From contig ML679954.1 in the NCBI GenBank assembly GCA_007922225.1, forward strand, positions 25,317,003-25,381,002: 64,000 nt of DNA, written 5' to 3'. Numbering within the stretch: the stretch's first letter is position 1; each line of letters opens with the position of its first letter. The position numbers and the translations under genes were made by a program. The DNA is from Emydura subglobosa. Its lineage: Eukaryota; Chordata; Testudines; Chelidae. This document shows positions 1-60,838 of this stretch, piece by piece. The notes under the pieces are model-generated. The model did not search any database. It saw only the letters and a program-made list of their open reading frames with translations, and was not told where the DNA came from.

Positions 1-189
1 AAATATAATATTATTCAGGAAGTTGGGAGAGTGAAAACAGAGGTCAAATCCAAACTGTTTTGCAATCTTAAACATAGCATTCACTCAGTATCATTACCTT
101 CAAACTTTTCTGAAGTAGCAGCAGCATTCATTTCTGTTGTGACCGAGGAGGGGGAAAGAAATCCTATATTGTAAAACTCTTGAAGTGGT

Positions 190-900
190 GTTTTTCTTTA
201 AGCAGCGTCTACTTCAGGTGCACATGCTTCTCTCTAATCTTTGATCAGAGATTTCTAGCTAGCAATGCATGTTCGGCCCAAACAGGCACTCCATTCCTCT
301 TCCAGGCAGACACCAAAGCTATGTAGGGGTGTGTGGGCGAACCGCCCTGACCTCAGTTCCTTCTCTGATGCTGTGGCCCAAGACGGAACCCAGGTGTGTC
401 TGTCTAAAGTGTACTTGACTTTTCTCTTGATCCCATTTTCTACCCAAGTTAGTTGGTTTAATTAGTTCGTTAGAGTTTATATAATTAGTTTTAGGTGAGA
501 GAATTGTTTTCCCTCAGGAGATTTATTCTCTCCTGGTAGGGCATGCCTGGTTTGCTAGGCTACAATACTGCCGGGAGGCTATACCAGTGAGTGATGGACC
601 CTCCAAGTGTGTCCATTTTCTGGAAATGTTATTTATCCTGTGCAGTAACTGTAGTGTTTTGAGATATGTCCCTATGGTTGTTCCACTGAGTAAAGAAAAA
701 ACTGAGGGCGGTTCACCTTTGCACCTCTGTATAGCCTCAGTATTTGCTACAACGAGGCATAGGGCACATGCTATGACGAAGCACGGGCACTGTTAGCTAG
801 AAATCTCTGAACAAGAGCTCAAGAGGTACATGCACATCTGAAGTGGAGCACCCGCAGGGGGACACATCTCAAAGAATTAGTTACTGAACAGCATGAGTAA
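190..900 (+). mobile_element. Internally deleted DIRS-like element with nested inverted repeats
   Basis: About 75 bp near 201-275 is inverted at 776-857; the core agatttctagcta matches on both sides. A second inverted pair lies at the right end: 642-690 (gcagtaactgtagtg, ttgagatatgtcccta) against 838-895. The right end resembles the 3' terminus of the DIRS-type element at 27930-28230 in this window. There is no coding capacity left. The class assignment is inferred from that similarity and from memory of turtle DIRS sequences; a MITE is the alternative. Confidence 0.55.
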
Positions 901-1979
901 TGTTTCCTTGTATTCTGAATTCAGAACAGAACTATTAAATGCCTTTTTTCCCCCAAGAAATCATTTTTCAGAGTTCAGTCTGTATACTCATTGACTACTC
1001 TGGGTACAGCACAGTCAACACAGTTATGAGGGAGTGAGGTGGATTCTGTAAATGACTGTTCATGGTCAAGTTATCCCTAAATTCCAGTTGCAGAATCTTT
1101 TTATTGACGGTGCATGAGCCAGAAGGAGCCTAGCTTCACTTTCAGATTCCGGGTTAGATTTGGAGGGTTTCCTCATGCGCACAACTCCCTGAGAGACAAT
1201 AAACAGCACTTGAAAAATGTACATAACACATTAGCTATGGTGAAAATATCTGTTCTTGCAAAGCCTCACCTCTTTTGAGCTTTGGTTTCTATATTTTAAT
1301 GGAATGAAACTATTGTATATTGTATACTGTACCTAATTGTGATTGTCAATCACAGTTTTTATTTTCTGAATTCTGACTTGGCTCCTGTGCTTTTACCGTA
1401 CCTTCTTTCCCCTTCTTGGTGGCTTTACTTCACTTCTCTCATCTTTCCTGTTGCAGATGATGGTGTATGTCTTCCTCTGTTGTTCTTTCCTATATTTTGT
1501 CTTCCTCCTCCCAACTCAAAATTTTCCAGTACCCTTCTTTCTTCTTTCTTTCTCCTATTCCCTACCCTAATTTCACTCTGGTGATTTCTTAATGTAGGTT
1601 TGATAAGGTGCACACTAGTAGTATTGGTCCAAAACCTGCCCTGCTAATGTTTCCATGGTGATGTTAGACAGGATTGTAGCAGGTGTTTAAACTGCATTTG
1701 AATGTCCCTACTCCAATGTAAAGCAAAGCAAGATATAGCTAAACTGCTGCACTGGAGGAAAACCTTTGGTGCTAAGACACTCTGCTTCAAACCCTGCACT
1801 CTATTGTAAATACAAAGTTCCTGGGAAGTGGGGGGAAAAGAGCCCTTGGAAAAGGCCTTGAGGGCAGAAGACAAAACATCTCTTTGCTGTGAATGCTGAT
1901 ACAGTAGACAAGGGTGTGTGAGAGAATAGAGAGTTGGAAGACTGGGGGCGGAAGAGTTATGTTGCCTCCATTTCTTGGA

Positions 1980-1982
<3 letters not shown>

Positions 1983-2029
<47 letters not shown>

Positions 2030-2039
2030 NNNNNNNNNN

Positions 2040-2095
<56 letters not shown>
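1983..2095. repeat. (GT)n microsatellite with 10-base assembly gap, then short (GA)n
   Basis: Pure GT dinucleotides run from 1983 to 2086, interrupted by ten N at 2030-2039, then GA to 2095. The true length is unknown. The ORFs reading poly-His-Thr or poly-Cys-Val across it are artefacts. Confidence 0.98.
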
Positions 2096-4372
2096 AAAGC
2101 AAGACCTTTTGTATTCTGCAACAATCTGAATTTAAATTCAGAAGTGGGATCTCTGGATTCTCTGGCACTCTTGGGGAAAATTCTGCTATAGTTTCAGATA
2201 TTCTAAAAACAAAAGTTTTATTGAAATGAATCTACAAATAACGCCATCAGTCCAATATTCCATCTATTTATTTTGATACTGAATTCAATTATTTTGCACT
2301 GCCCCCATCTTTTCAGTATGGCTGACTTTGTTGGCAATCCATAACTCTCTCATAATTGTCAGGGTTTTGTATGAGGAGTGATTTTTGAGGGGTTTCAAGA
2401 AGTTTAATAAGCCTGGTAGGGGAAATTTGAGGACCTGGGAAGGCTTGGGATGTTATAAACATCTCAGCTGGATATTTCTGCTATAATGATCAGCAGTGAA
2501 ATAGTTAACAGTGTCAATGTTGCCATCTTTAAGATTCAAGGTTCACAACCTTCTGTGATGAGTGGGGTAGTTCATACTGTCTGTTGTTTCAGGCTGTATG
2601 CCAGCTCTGATATTGATGCCTCAGTATGCTTGATTCTTATTGTCAAGATGAACTTTGCAACTATAAAGACTAGAGAGACTTTAAAAAAAAAGAAAAACTT
2701 AGATTCTGAAGCAATGTCACATCAAGGGCTGACACTGCATCTGTGAAATCATGGCATATACAGGACCTTAATCGTGAGTTATGATTTCTATTTAGACCAT
2801 TGGTGAGGGAAAAAGGGAGGAATGATGGTGCTTGGGTCCACTTACCCTTGCTTCTCCAGATTCCTCCAGATAAAGAGCCAGGGACTTTCTGACGTCATCA
2901 TGTGGCCAAAGTTTCTATTTGCTTTGTTTTTCAATCACTGACAATTAAGAAATTAATACAATGCTATTTTCACAATCACTTTACAAAACAGACCCATATT
3001 TCAACATCCGATATTGCTTAATGAAGAGACCAAAAAAAACATACTGCAAAAACTCCTGTAGTGTATACAGCTTACTTATATTTTAGTTTTAATATAAAAG
3101 CTAAGCTACGTTGTAAAAGAGGAGAAGAAAAAATTGTTGCTCTTCTCAGTTGTTCCAGCAACACCCCTGAGGTAAGAGTAATGTAAAGTCAGTGAGCAGT
3201 AAAGTTAAAATCTTTGATTTGATGAAAACATAAGACCTCCAAGTTTGCAATTATTAGAGATCTAGTTTGAAAATACTGCTGGACCTGTTCTGACAGAGCT
3301 GTCGCCAGCTAGGTATGTAGTGCAGCATAAACTGAAGGGTGATTGGCAGGAGGCTGTGAGATCATGTTGCTTACATTCAGCCTGAAATGTAGAGAAACTC
3401 CCACTCCAAAACTGGCTCAGATAGTGTGTTCATCTTTGATGTGACATCATGAGAGAATTAATTCAGGGCTGGTTTTGGTGCTCTAATTGCCCTGTTGCAC
3501 TGCAGAATCCCTGGGTGAGCTATTGGCATTCTTCACTGCGGTGGCATAGAGGTGCTGAGGCTGATGGTGTTTAGTGACATCACATACACATAGGTAACAT
3601 GTCTTGTGATCCAGCTCAGGATTGTATAACTATAAGATGATCCCAAGTGGTGGCTGGTTTATATTGTTGAGCTGGACACACTCTTTTGGTAGTGTCTGGC
3701 TTGGAATTGAAGATGAGGAATTTGGAAACTATAACTATGCCATGGACGAAACTGTTGGCTCCTTCTGATTTCAGGTTGAGGAGCATCTCCCTTGTCAAGG
3801 AAATAGATCTATTTTGAGGGTCTGTCTTTGGAAATTAATAGAACCTGAATATTTCCATTAGACTCTGAGGAAGAACATGGACATCTGTATCCTAAATCAC
3901 TCAATCAGTGATGTTGAGAAACTTTTATAATGCTCCTTTATCCTCAAGTATCAATCATGTGGCCCCTCTACACAGGTCATCTTTCCCAGATTTGACTTCA
4001 TGGGTTTCCTTGATTTACTCATGGCCTGTGAAAACCAAAGCAGGAAGGAAGATAGCTAGAGTGCTGGTGGCTGCTGTAAGAGATCCCAAAAAAGTCTGTT
4101 GATCTGTTATGGGTAGTGAACAGCCTAATCAATGAGTTGTCTGTGCTTAGTGACTGAATTGCATGCTTCCTGTTGTGAGGAAATTAGTAATTTTTATGTA
4201 AGAAGGGGGAAAGAATAAATTTACAGCTAATCAAGATGACAAAAACAGATCATTGTTAAAATATCAGAAGAAATATATCGTACAAAGGATCATTTGATTA
4301 TTATTTTTTTAAGGATTACTTTGAGGTTGAGTCCAGTGGCTGTTTTCTAATGGCTGGTTGCATTTTTTCTAG

Positions 4373-52718
<48,346 letters not shown>

Positions 52719-53096
52719 CAATCCCAGAGCAACTTTTTGATTCCTTCTGATCTTTACAATTTTCTGGATGCATATAGCACCTTTTGTCTGTTTCTAATGT
52801 TTTTAGTAAACATTATTTCAGCTGCTTCCTTTTTGTCTCTCCAGAATCTGGCTCAGAGAAAGGTGTCATGAAAGTAAACAGCTTATAAAAATAACTAATT
52901 CTAATAACTTCATGATTATAGCTTCTGATTTGGAGTTCTTTCCTTTAGGTTTTCCATTTCAAATCATTCTTTATATACTGAAATTCTCAAACTAAAAGTT
53001 ATAGGTAGTATAGAATCTTCCTGGATTATTAGATATCATAGGTATCTTTGTACAGTAATATTTTAGAGGGACTGTGTTGTGTACTAAATTGAAAAT

Positions 53097-53395
53097 AAGG
53101 GTATGTCTTCACTGATGGCAGCAAATTCGCTGCCATCAGATCGATTCTTCAGGATCGACTGAGCGTAAGTGGAGACCCGCCCAATCGATCCGGGAGTCAA
53201 TTTAATAAATCCATTCCTGGAAAAAGAATAACGTTGCGTCGACAGGAGCGCATTTCCCGTCGGCACAGCAAAGCGAAGATGCCATGGTAAGTAGAAGTTG
53301 GAAAGTCAACAGGAGATACGCAAGCTACTCTATGTAGCTTGCGTATCTCCCATCTACTGCTGCTGAATTTCGCAGTAAGCGTAGACCAGGCCTAA
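53097..53395. mobile_element. Palindromic MITE in CDC14A 3' UTR region
   Basis: The left end aagggtatgtcttcact pairs imperfectly with the right end gtagaccaggcctaa. Inside are two hairpins: gatggcagc/gctgccatc at 53114-53137, and a perfect 17-bp stem at 53312-53350. It has CpG-containing sequence unlike the AT-rich surroundings. Similar short elements are common in turtle genomes; the superfamily is unclear. Confidence 0.65.
53312..53350. repeat. Perfect 17-bp stem, 5-base loop hairpin
   Basis: The left arm ggagatacgcaagctac at 53312-53328 is the exact reverse complement of 53334-53350, with loop tctat. It lies inside the MITE. Confidence 0.97.
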
Positions 53396-53842
53396 GTATG
53401 CTTAAAATGAATCAACTCAATTTGTAAATGAGCACTGTTGAAATCTCATTTTCAAACACTGAGTTAAAGATATTTCAAAGTAGTATGCCTGCCCCATGAA
53501 GTCCACATTCTAATTTTCATGATTTTATAATCCTGTTTTCTTTTGGGGGGGGAGGAGGGGATAGAGGTCGGAGGAGAGGTAAATGCTTTTTCTCCCTTGC
53601 TGCTTTGTGAAAAACCTACACAGAGATACATTGCTATACTACTGTAATGGTGAAACTCCCTAGATGCTGTTAACTATACAGAGTAAAGAAACCAGAAAAT
53701 ACAGAGAAATTATTTGTCATCTTTCAGTTATAATCTTTTATGCTATTTTCAAAAATAGTAGATAACAAAAAAAAGAGAAATCAAAACTATGATTTTTAAG
53801 TTGACAAGTGTCCCTTTAAAATAGATCTAGGAAAACTTCCAG

Positions 53843-53848
53843 AATAAA
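53843..53848 (+). promoter_or_regulatory. Candidate polyadenylation signals downstream of CDC14A stop
   Basis: An AATAAA lies 1.1 kb after the stop and is followed by a T/GT-rich stretch. Others occur at 54394-54399 and 54625-54630, and one inside a transposon at 53214-53219. The region is AT-rich with many TTTA motifs, as in vertebrate 3' UTRs. Which one is used cannot be told from the sequence. Confidence 0.35.
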
Positions 53849-55237
53849 TCTTTTCAGTATGTGAAGTCATATAAATATTAGAGGTACAGTTTTAATATCT
53901 TATGCCTGTGCCTCAAACACATAAGTGCTTCCATGTATGTACAGGGATGGTTTCCTGAATCACGGCATGGGTCTCTACAAAACTGTGTATTCGCATCTTT
54001 TTATATCAAAAACGTTTCCCAGTATTATTCTGTTTTAGCAATTTTGTAATCATCCTTGCTGTGTCTTGACCATCATATTGTGAGCTCCTTTCTCCTTAAA
54101 AAAAATAGTTGCTATTTCTAAGTAGAATGCGTTAAAAGTAATCTAGAATAACATCAAATGCGAAAGAATATCAATTTTATTTTTTCTAAAGTTATAGCTA
54201 CGTGACACTTTTTTTCAAAGTAGTATTAGGGTTCCCAGGAATTGATTTCTTACAATTCATAAGATCATTGTTGTGATCTTAAATAAAATGTATAGTCTGG
54301 GGATGATTTAGTCAAATAACAGCCTGTATAGTTTTCTTTTTGTCTGTCTGTTTAGGAATAGTGAAGGTTTTTTTTGTTTTTTCTTGTAGTTGTAATAAAA
54401 TAGTTTTCAAATAAATTAATTTGAAAATATCAGTTATGCCATTCCCCCCTAGCCACTTTAAAATAAATTATTTTGTTTTCAAATTGTTTAGTGTGTAAAA
54501 CCACAAATAGCAGCATTTTCTGGGGAGCAAGCAGTTATCTTATAAACAGACAGTGCTTCTACTCCTTCCCAGTGGGACTCTAACTAAAAAAGGCATTGCT
54601 TTGTTACATATATCATTGTTTTAAAATAAATGTGACACCTCAGGAACAGTGTATGGCATCTCTTATACCATAACTCTTAGAAGCCCAAGTGGTATTATCA
54701 CTGATGATGAAGTTGATGAAGTACAACTACCAAGTTCAATGACTTATTGATGGACTTGATTTCTAACAGTGTCTGTGTATGTGTGACAGCAGCCTAGCTG
54801 AAGAGATGGAATGGACGCATTTTGGCCAGTGTGACCCCATGTAGGATACTCTTTGTTTCAACAGACTTAAAGGAGGGGTTATGGTGGAAAATGACCGACG
54901 CTGTCATGTTGGTTCCATTTGACCTGGAATGCTCCCTGTTTCCATCCCAGAATTAGACTTGACATTTGCTCGCAGGAAAGTTCTTGTTTGAAAACTCAGC
55001 CGGCTTACTATCCACCACAGTATACCTAGAAATATATCTCAATCCTCCATGATTTTGGGGCCTACAAGTTAAACCACTACATCAGTTACAACAATTATTT
55101 GCTAGAAACATTTTGGGTACCATGGCATTCATGAGTTTAACCTTTTTACATAAAATCCTCCTAAAGGAAGCTGTACCTAGATCTTGTTTTTAGATTAAAT
55201 CTAAATGTAGGGTGTCTAATGATGAGCGATGATAATT

Positions 55238-55575
55238 GTCTAGGGCAGTGCTCTTCATTACAGGGCCCGGGAGCCAGTGGCGGCTCCCATCGACCCTAAG
55301 TGCTAGCCCCCTGACTAATTGTTTATATTCCAATTTATTTTATTTTTAACATTAGAATATGTACCGAGCCTATCAAAGTACACCTTCTTTACATGTCACG
55401 TTGACCACATGGTACGAAGTGCGCCAATAAGTACATCTAAGTATATCCGTTGTATAATAACCATAATATTACCATAGCAACCAACATACTAATTTAGTAG
55501 TTGATGTGGCTCTCATTGAAGGTTTTTTCCAAAGTGGCCCCTGCTTGAAAAATAGTGAAGATCACTGGTCTAGAG
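55238..55575. mobile_element. Non-autonomous hAT element (322 bp) with target-site duplication
   Basis: The element runs from 55246 to 55567. The left terminus cagtgctcttcatta is inverted as tagtgaagatcactg, with few mismatches. The flanks gtctaggg (55238-55245) and gtctagag (55568-55575) match at 7 of 8 bases. It is a different hAT family from the 29225 copy. Confidence 0.85.
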
Positions 55576-58500
55576 TACAGCTTTTAGGACAGGATATTCT
55601 ATTATCACCATACCACTTGCTTGGATTCATCCTTGCAGGTACTGAAATTTAAAACCATAGAATAAACCACACAGCAAGATAAGAAACTTGCAATTGAAGG
55701 ACAGCCATGAATGCTGTTGGTTCTTTGGAGGGGGGGAGGGGGGCGAATCCTTGTTTCCAGATATCTGTATGTTCTACAACTGAATTCACAGAAAGGAAAG
55801 TTCAGGGAAGAAGATAGGAGTGTAGGTAGAGAGAATCAAGACTCATATGACAGAAAGCTCCACTGACTGACTGCATTTGAGCGTTCCAGGTTGGTATATT
55901 GGAAACAAATTTTTAAAAAATATTTAAAATAGCAATATTCATTCAATGGAACAATTAAGTGTTAGACTTTATTTCATGTAAATTTCTCACGTTAAGTAGT
56001 CTCATCATTTGGATGCTGTAAATGTTTTTTTTCTTCTTTTACAATCTTGATGGTTAGAAATGCCCCTTAATATGTTTGTGGCAGGTTTTCTTTTGTGTGC
56101 CTTGCCTGAATCACACACCTTTTATGACCTTAGAAATGCATTATGCTGTACATGGGTTTAACCTTGAAGGGCATTTGAAAGCTATGGCTGATGCAGAATG
56201 CAGTGATTTATTTTAGTCAAATTGGGCTTTGAACAATTTCACTACTCTGCCAAAGACCCCAAAGGCTTCCGATTTGTTTCCAGCTGTATTTCAAGGTATT
56301 GATATTGATCTTAGCTTTGTGCCGTTTGGGTCCTAACAGATCTCTAACTATGCACAGCTGTAATTGTTGAGATCAGCTCACACACTCGAATCAACATCTG
56401 CTAGTTCTGGAAGTCTTGGAGTTGGAACAATGGCATTTTCAGTGGAGAGCTTGCCATACTCTTCCTTTTCAATCTGACAGCACAAGTTACAGTGTAAAAT
56501 AATGTAACTCTGGTTTTTCTCTGAGGTACATGTGGACAGGACCTTTTTTGTTGTTTTTAACTGCTTAATTACAGGCTACAGTCCATTTATTTTTTTATTC
56601 ATCAATTCTTATTGTTGTAAACAAAATTTACAAGCAACTGAGGTGTTTCCACTTTTTCCACTTAAAAAAATTTGAAAGTAGTAATTCTGCTAGGTTTCAG
56701 TCGGTCATAGGGGTAGTTACTCAACATCTACAAGGGTCTTTTCTATATGAAGTCCCACTGGTCGGTTTTGTCTCCATTGTTGTTCAAGCGTATGTATGTA
56801 GCTACTTAGAGAATTGACCAGGCATCATGGTATCATTGATCTGTACAGTATTACTGTCACTGCAGATCTCTGCAGTTCTAGCTCTTTTCTGTTGGCTGTT
56901 GCTCAAGATTGTGGAGTAGGTTGCAGCTTCTGTAGAGCATGGCAGCATGACTGTTCAAGAACTTGACCATGAAGGTTGGTGATGCCCTGTTTTGTAATCT
57001 GTTACCCAATGAATGGTAATCATCAGGGTCTTAGCATTTATAGTACTAGTCTGCTTGGTATTGGAGTAGTTGAAGAAGAAAAGATGCAGGGCCTTCCCTA
57101 TCATGGGTCTACTATTCCTGAAATGCTCTCCCCTGGTTGGATGTTTCTGCACTTCTGTTGTATGCCACCAAGTGAGAATCTGTGTAGTTTTGTTTCCTTT
57201 CCATTTATATATCATACGAAGGTGGTATTTTTGTATGACAGGTGAATTGTGGTCTTATTTGGCCACTTTATTGTGTATTTTTCTTTATAATTCCTGTGTG
57301 TGTGCTATAAGCAAACACACATGGGTTTGTTCAGAACATGATGGGGTAAAACATCAAAAATCCTAAAAACCAAGTGGTGCTATAAATCAGTAGAGGAATA
57401 ATACATGCAGTGTGAAGAAGTCCGACCAGGAATCCTCAAAACTCCAAAAGCTTAAAAAGTCAGTGAAAAACATGACACAGCAATTCATCTTCCACAAAAA
57501 TGCAATGATGGTTTTGTTCCATCAGGAAACATTTTAATTCACACAATAAAAACCTGCATTAGCAGTTTTAAATTAAAATGAAAATTAAAAGCTAAACTAT
57601 TGTTCCATCTACTGTTTTGCAGCACATCTTATCTGACATATAGCTAAGTAACATCATACTTAGTATTATTCTGGAATCTTGTGCATTACCTAGATACAAA
57701 TAAGAAAGCAGCATCAGCTATAACTTAATTTCCTAGCCTATTTTGATTGATTGTCTTACTCCTGTTAGTTTCTAGCTTTTAGTCCGTAATGCTGGGGTTC
57801 AAAAATGGTTTTAATAGCGGAAGACTTTTACCTCAGAAGAAAAATCTAGGCACAGGTGAATAAAATAGCTGAGAAAGGACAGAGAATTGAATAACTGACT
57901 CAAGAATGGTAGCAGGTGCTCTCAGCCAGTCAGCTGGTTTTTTTAATTCTGAGAGTGCGAGAACCCAAAAGAAAAGGGTGAGCTGCCATAATGAGATCAG
58001 AGTTGCCTTGGCTTAGATAAAGGAGGACATGCTGTTTTTTCCACATACTGGTAATGAGAGATCAGAGGAGAGAGTGGAGAATTGGTTACTTTAATTTGCA
58101 TGTGATCATGAAAACCAGATGACTAATTACTGGTTTAAATTTATTTAGGCAGTCTAGGAAGTTGAGTGAGACACAAAGCCTTTCAGAAAAAGGGATGATG
58201 TAGTCTAAGATATATAATTGTCCTATTTTTAAAACACTCTTAATTTTTTGTCTCCCCATCAGAGACCTAAATGCCTCGGTAATGTTCTCTCACCTAGAAT
58301 GATGTAATCTTCCAATAATTCATGTTTTGTCATTCAATATTTAGGACTAGAGGTTGTACACAGCCAAATACGGTGTTTACTTTTTAAATGCAAAAACTGT
58401 AATTTTCTAAATAATGTCTAGTTGGCTGTGAATAGTTTTTTCATAGTTCCTGTAAATAGGAAGCAATGAAGGGAAATATTTAAATTAATATAGGTAGAAA

Positions 58501-58844
58501 CATATATATAGCTTTTGCATTGTAACAAAACATTGATTGCTTATGATTATTTTTAGCCTGTGAAATAGCAATAATTTGTGTGATTTCAGTGCAATGGCCT
58601 AATAGCTTTAAATATAGTTATAGTCAAAAAAGCAATTTTGAAAATGTCACCTTCCTACACAACAGATATGCTTGCTGCCTGTATTCAAAGTCACATAGAC
58701 TCATTTTTCTGACTAAAATGTGTTTTTACTACTCATATTCCTGTTAGCCCTGCACAGCTGTCACAAACACAAAGGAGAGTGCTGAATTCTCTTCTTGCTT
58801 ACACATCATCAGATGAATTATCTGAGTTCCAGTTGCAGAAAGAG

Positions 58845-59745
58845 GCCAGAAGAGACCATTAGATCAATTGATCTGACCTGTATATCCCTGTAACCCCTGT
58901 ATCGAGCCCAATAACTTATGTTTGACAAAAGCATATCTTCCAAAGGTATCAAGTCTTGATTCAAAGATATCAAGAGATGGAGAATCCACCAATTCCTTTG
59001 ATAGTTTGTGCCATTGGTTAATCACCCCCACTATTAAAAATTTGTCCATACTTCTAATTTGAATTTATCTGCCTTCAGCCTCCAGCCACTGCTTTTTGTT
59101 ATGCTTTATTACTCCACTAAATTAAAGTATCCTTTAATACACAGTATTTTTGCCCTGTGAAACAAGTTCTTATGTGCTGTAAACAGATTGAGCTGGCTAA
59201 GACTCTCTCTGTAATGTAAGGAATTTTCTCCAGCATTAAGATCCCTTTTATGGTTCTTTTCTAGACCTTCTCCAATTTTTTAACATCCTTTATAAAATGC
59301 GGTTACTAGAACTGTATGCATTATTCCAGTATCAGTCTCACCAATGTCATATAGAGGTAAAATTATCTCCTTACTTCTACTCAGTACTCCCCTCTTTATA
59401 CAGCCAAGGATTGCATTAACTCTTTTTGCTGGAAGCTAATGGAAGCTACTGTACTGGAAGCTAATGTTCAGTTGCTTGTCCATTATGATCCCTAAATCCT
59501 TGTCGGAGTCACTGCTTTCCATGATCCATTGCCCACTTCTTTGTTCCTATGTGTATAGTTCTGCATTTGGCTGTATTAAAACACTTTTTTTTTTTTTAAT
59601 GGACACAGTTTACCAAGCAATCCATCTTACTCGGTGTCACTACCCTATTTTAATCATCCACAGCCATTCCAGCAATTTTAGTGTCGTCTGCAAATTTTAT
59701 CAGCAGTGATTTTATAGTTGCTTCCAGATGATGGATGCAAATGTA
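58845..59745 (-). mobile_element. CR1 LINE fragment, reversed (about 0.9 kb of the 3' half)
   Basis: The plus strand matches reversed turtle CR1 in order: aagagaccattagatcaatt, cccaataacttatgtttgac, tcaagagatggagaatccac, tctgccttcagcctccagcc, attttctccagcattaagat, tccagtatcagtctcaccaa, aaggattgcattaactcttt and gtcgtctgcaaattttatca. A small local duplication of ctggaagctaatg lies near 59430-59466 and a T-run at 59585-59598. It is inactive. Confidence 0.85.
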
Positions 59746-59775
59746 TATGCAAATGATGGATGCAAATATATAGGT
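59728..59775. repeat. Short local tandem duplication
   Basis: The unit gatggatgcaaat occurs twice close together with variants of tatat between. It borders the left end of the reversed CR1. Confidence 0.7.
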
Positions 59776-60149
59776 AAAATTGGCTAGAATCAAAGAATAA
59801 TTTTGTTGAAAAACTGGGGTGTTTTTTTTTTTTTTAAATTGAATATATGAGTAGTAGCTGTTAATCTGAGGGGGGTTTTTTTTTTTTAGAGAATTGCTCC
59901 ATTATTAATTTTTACATAATCAATACCTCTAAACTACATTGGCGGTTACAATATTTTGTTAGCGCTCAGATATTTTGATGCAGGTTTTTCTGATATTAGA
60001 AGAACATATTTTTCTTGGTTTTAGTGGCTTACACGTATTGCCAGTTATCCATGTCTCCCTATTCCAGCACTGTTCCCGGTATGTCTTGGAACTTCCATGG
60101 TCGTCTTTGGCATGAGTCGGTCTCAGCAATTGACCTAAAATTAGGATAA

Positions 60150-60240
60150 CTCCAAACCTGAAAATTCAGGACTTGATTCTAAACTACTGTGGGAGTTTAG
60201 CCATTGCCTTCAATAGGAGCAGGTTTGTGCCCTAATACAA
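60150..60240. repeat. Diverged ancient palindromic repeat copy
   Basis: The stretch cctgaaaattcaggacttga, followed by attgccttcaataggagcag and gtgccct, resembles the family described at 46841. Confidence 0.35.
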
Positions 60241-60385
60241 GGACACTAAGTAATGGATGTGGCTCTTAAAAGTTACTTACGAGAATCCTGATCCTGTAGT
60301 CCGATCCATGGAGGAGGACTATCTGCACCTACACTAATCTGTGATTTGTCCTTTCTTCCAGGATTAGTTCCATGTCTTATTTTTC

Positions 60386-60500
60386 CTGCTGTGCATGGCA
60401 CTGATCCAGCAAGGCTCGTAAGCACATGCTTGACTTGAAGCACAATAGTAATTCCACTGAAGTCAGTTGGACTGTTTGCATCTTTAATGTTGTTCTTTCT
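60386..60500. repeat. Ancient palindromic repeat copy
   Basis: The stretch cactgatccagcaaggctcg, then taagcacatgcttgacttga, then ccactgaagtcagttggact. It has the same motif set as the other copies. Confidence 0.45.
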
Positions 60501-60539
60501 TAGGTGCCTTGTTGGGTCAGGCCTTTTGTGAGGAACTAG

Positions 60540-60838
60540 CAGCTTGTCCACACAGTGCCGTAGTACACACCAGCGGGGTGTAAATTATAATGTGCACCAG
60601 CATGTCAGGCCCTAGTTGGCCCATGTGGACCCTGCTGGTGCACACTAAAAGTTCCCTAGTGTGCACTAATGTAGTGCCATTTGAAACAGAACTACTTAAT
60701 GCATACTAGGGAACTTTTAGGGCTCATGAGCAGAGTCCACATGGGCCAATTAATGCACAACACACTGGTGTGCATTGGAATGTACACCTCTGCTGATGTG
60801 CATGAAGGCCACTGTAGACAATATGTAGACAAGCCTTA
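60540..60838. mobile_element. Foldback (long palindrome) MITE, about 300 bp
   Basis: The outer arms gcagcttgtccacacagtg and cactgtagacaat...agacaagcctta pair with gaps. Inner arms include aaaagttccctagtgtgc (60647-60664), inverted as gcatactagggaactttt (60701-60718), 17 of 18 matching. Also ggcccatgtggac (left) pairs with gtccacatgggcc (right) exactly. The element folds almost end to end around about 60682. Confidence 0.8.

Larger units (their letters stand above)
1..4372 (+). other. Intron of CDC14A upstream of first visible exon
   Basis: AT-rich intron sequence with no coding exon I can recognise. It holds the DIRS-like deleted element (about 190-900), a pyrimidine-rich stretch near 1425-1580, and the GT microsatellite with an assembly gap. 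I see nothing else in 2100-4370. Confidence 0.75.

Noticed and set aside
109..150. Possible upstream CDC14A exon reading A-A-F-I near 120-135
   Set aside because: Only a few residues resemble the N-A-A-F motif, with no matching flanks or splice sites.
1644..2229. ORFs of 84-174 residues reading poly-Thr-His or poly-Cys-Val
   Set aside because: They arise from translating the GT microsatellite across an N gap.
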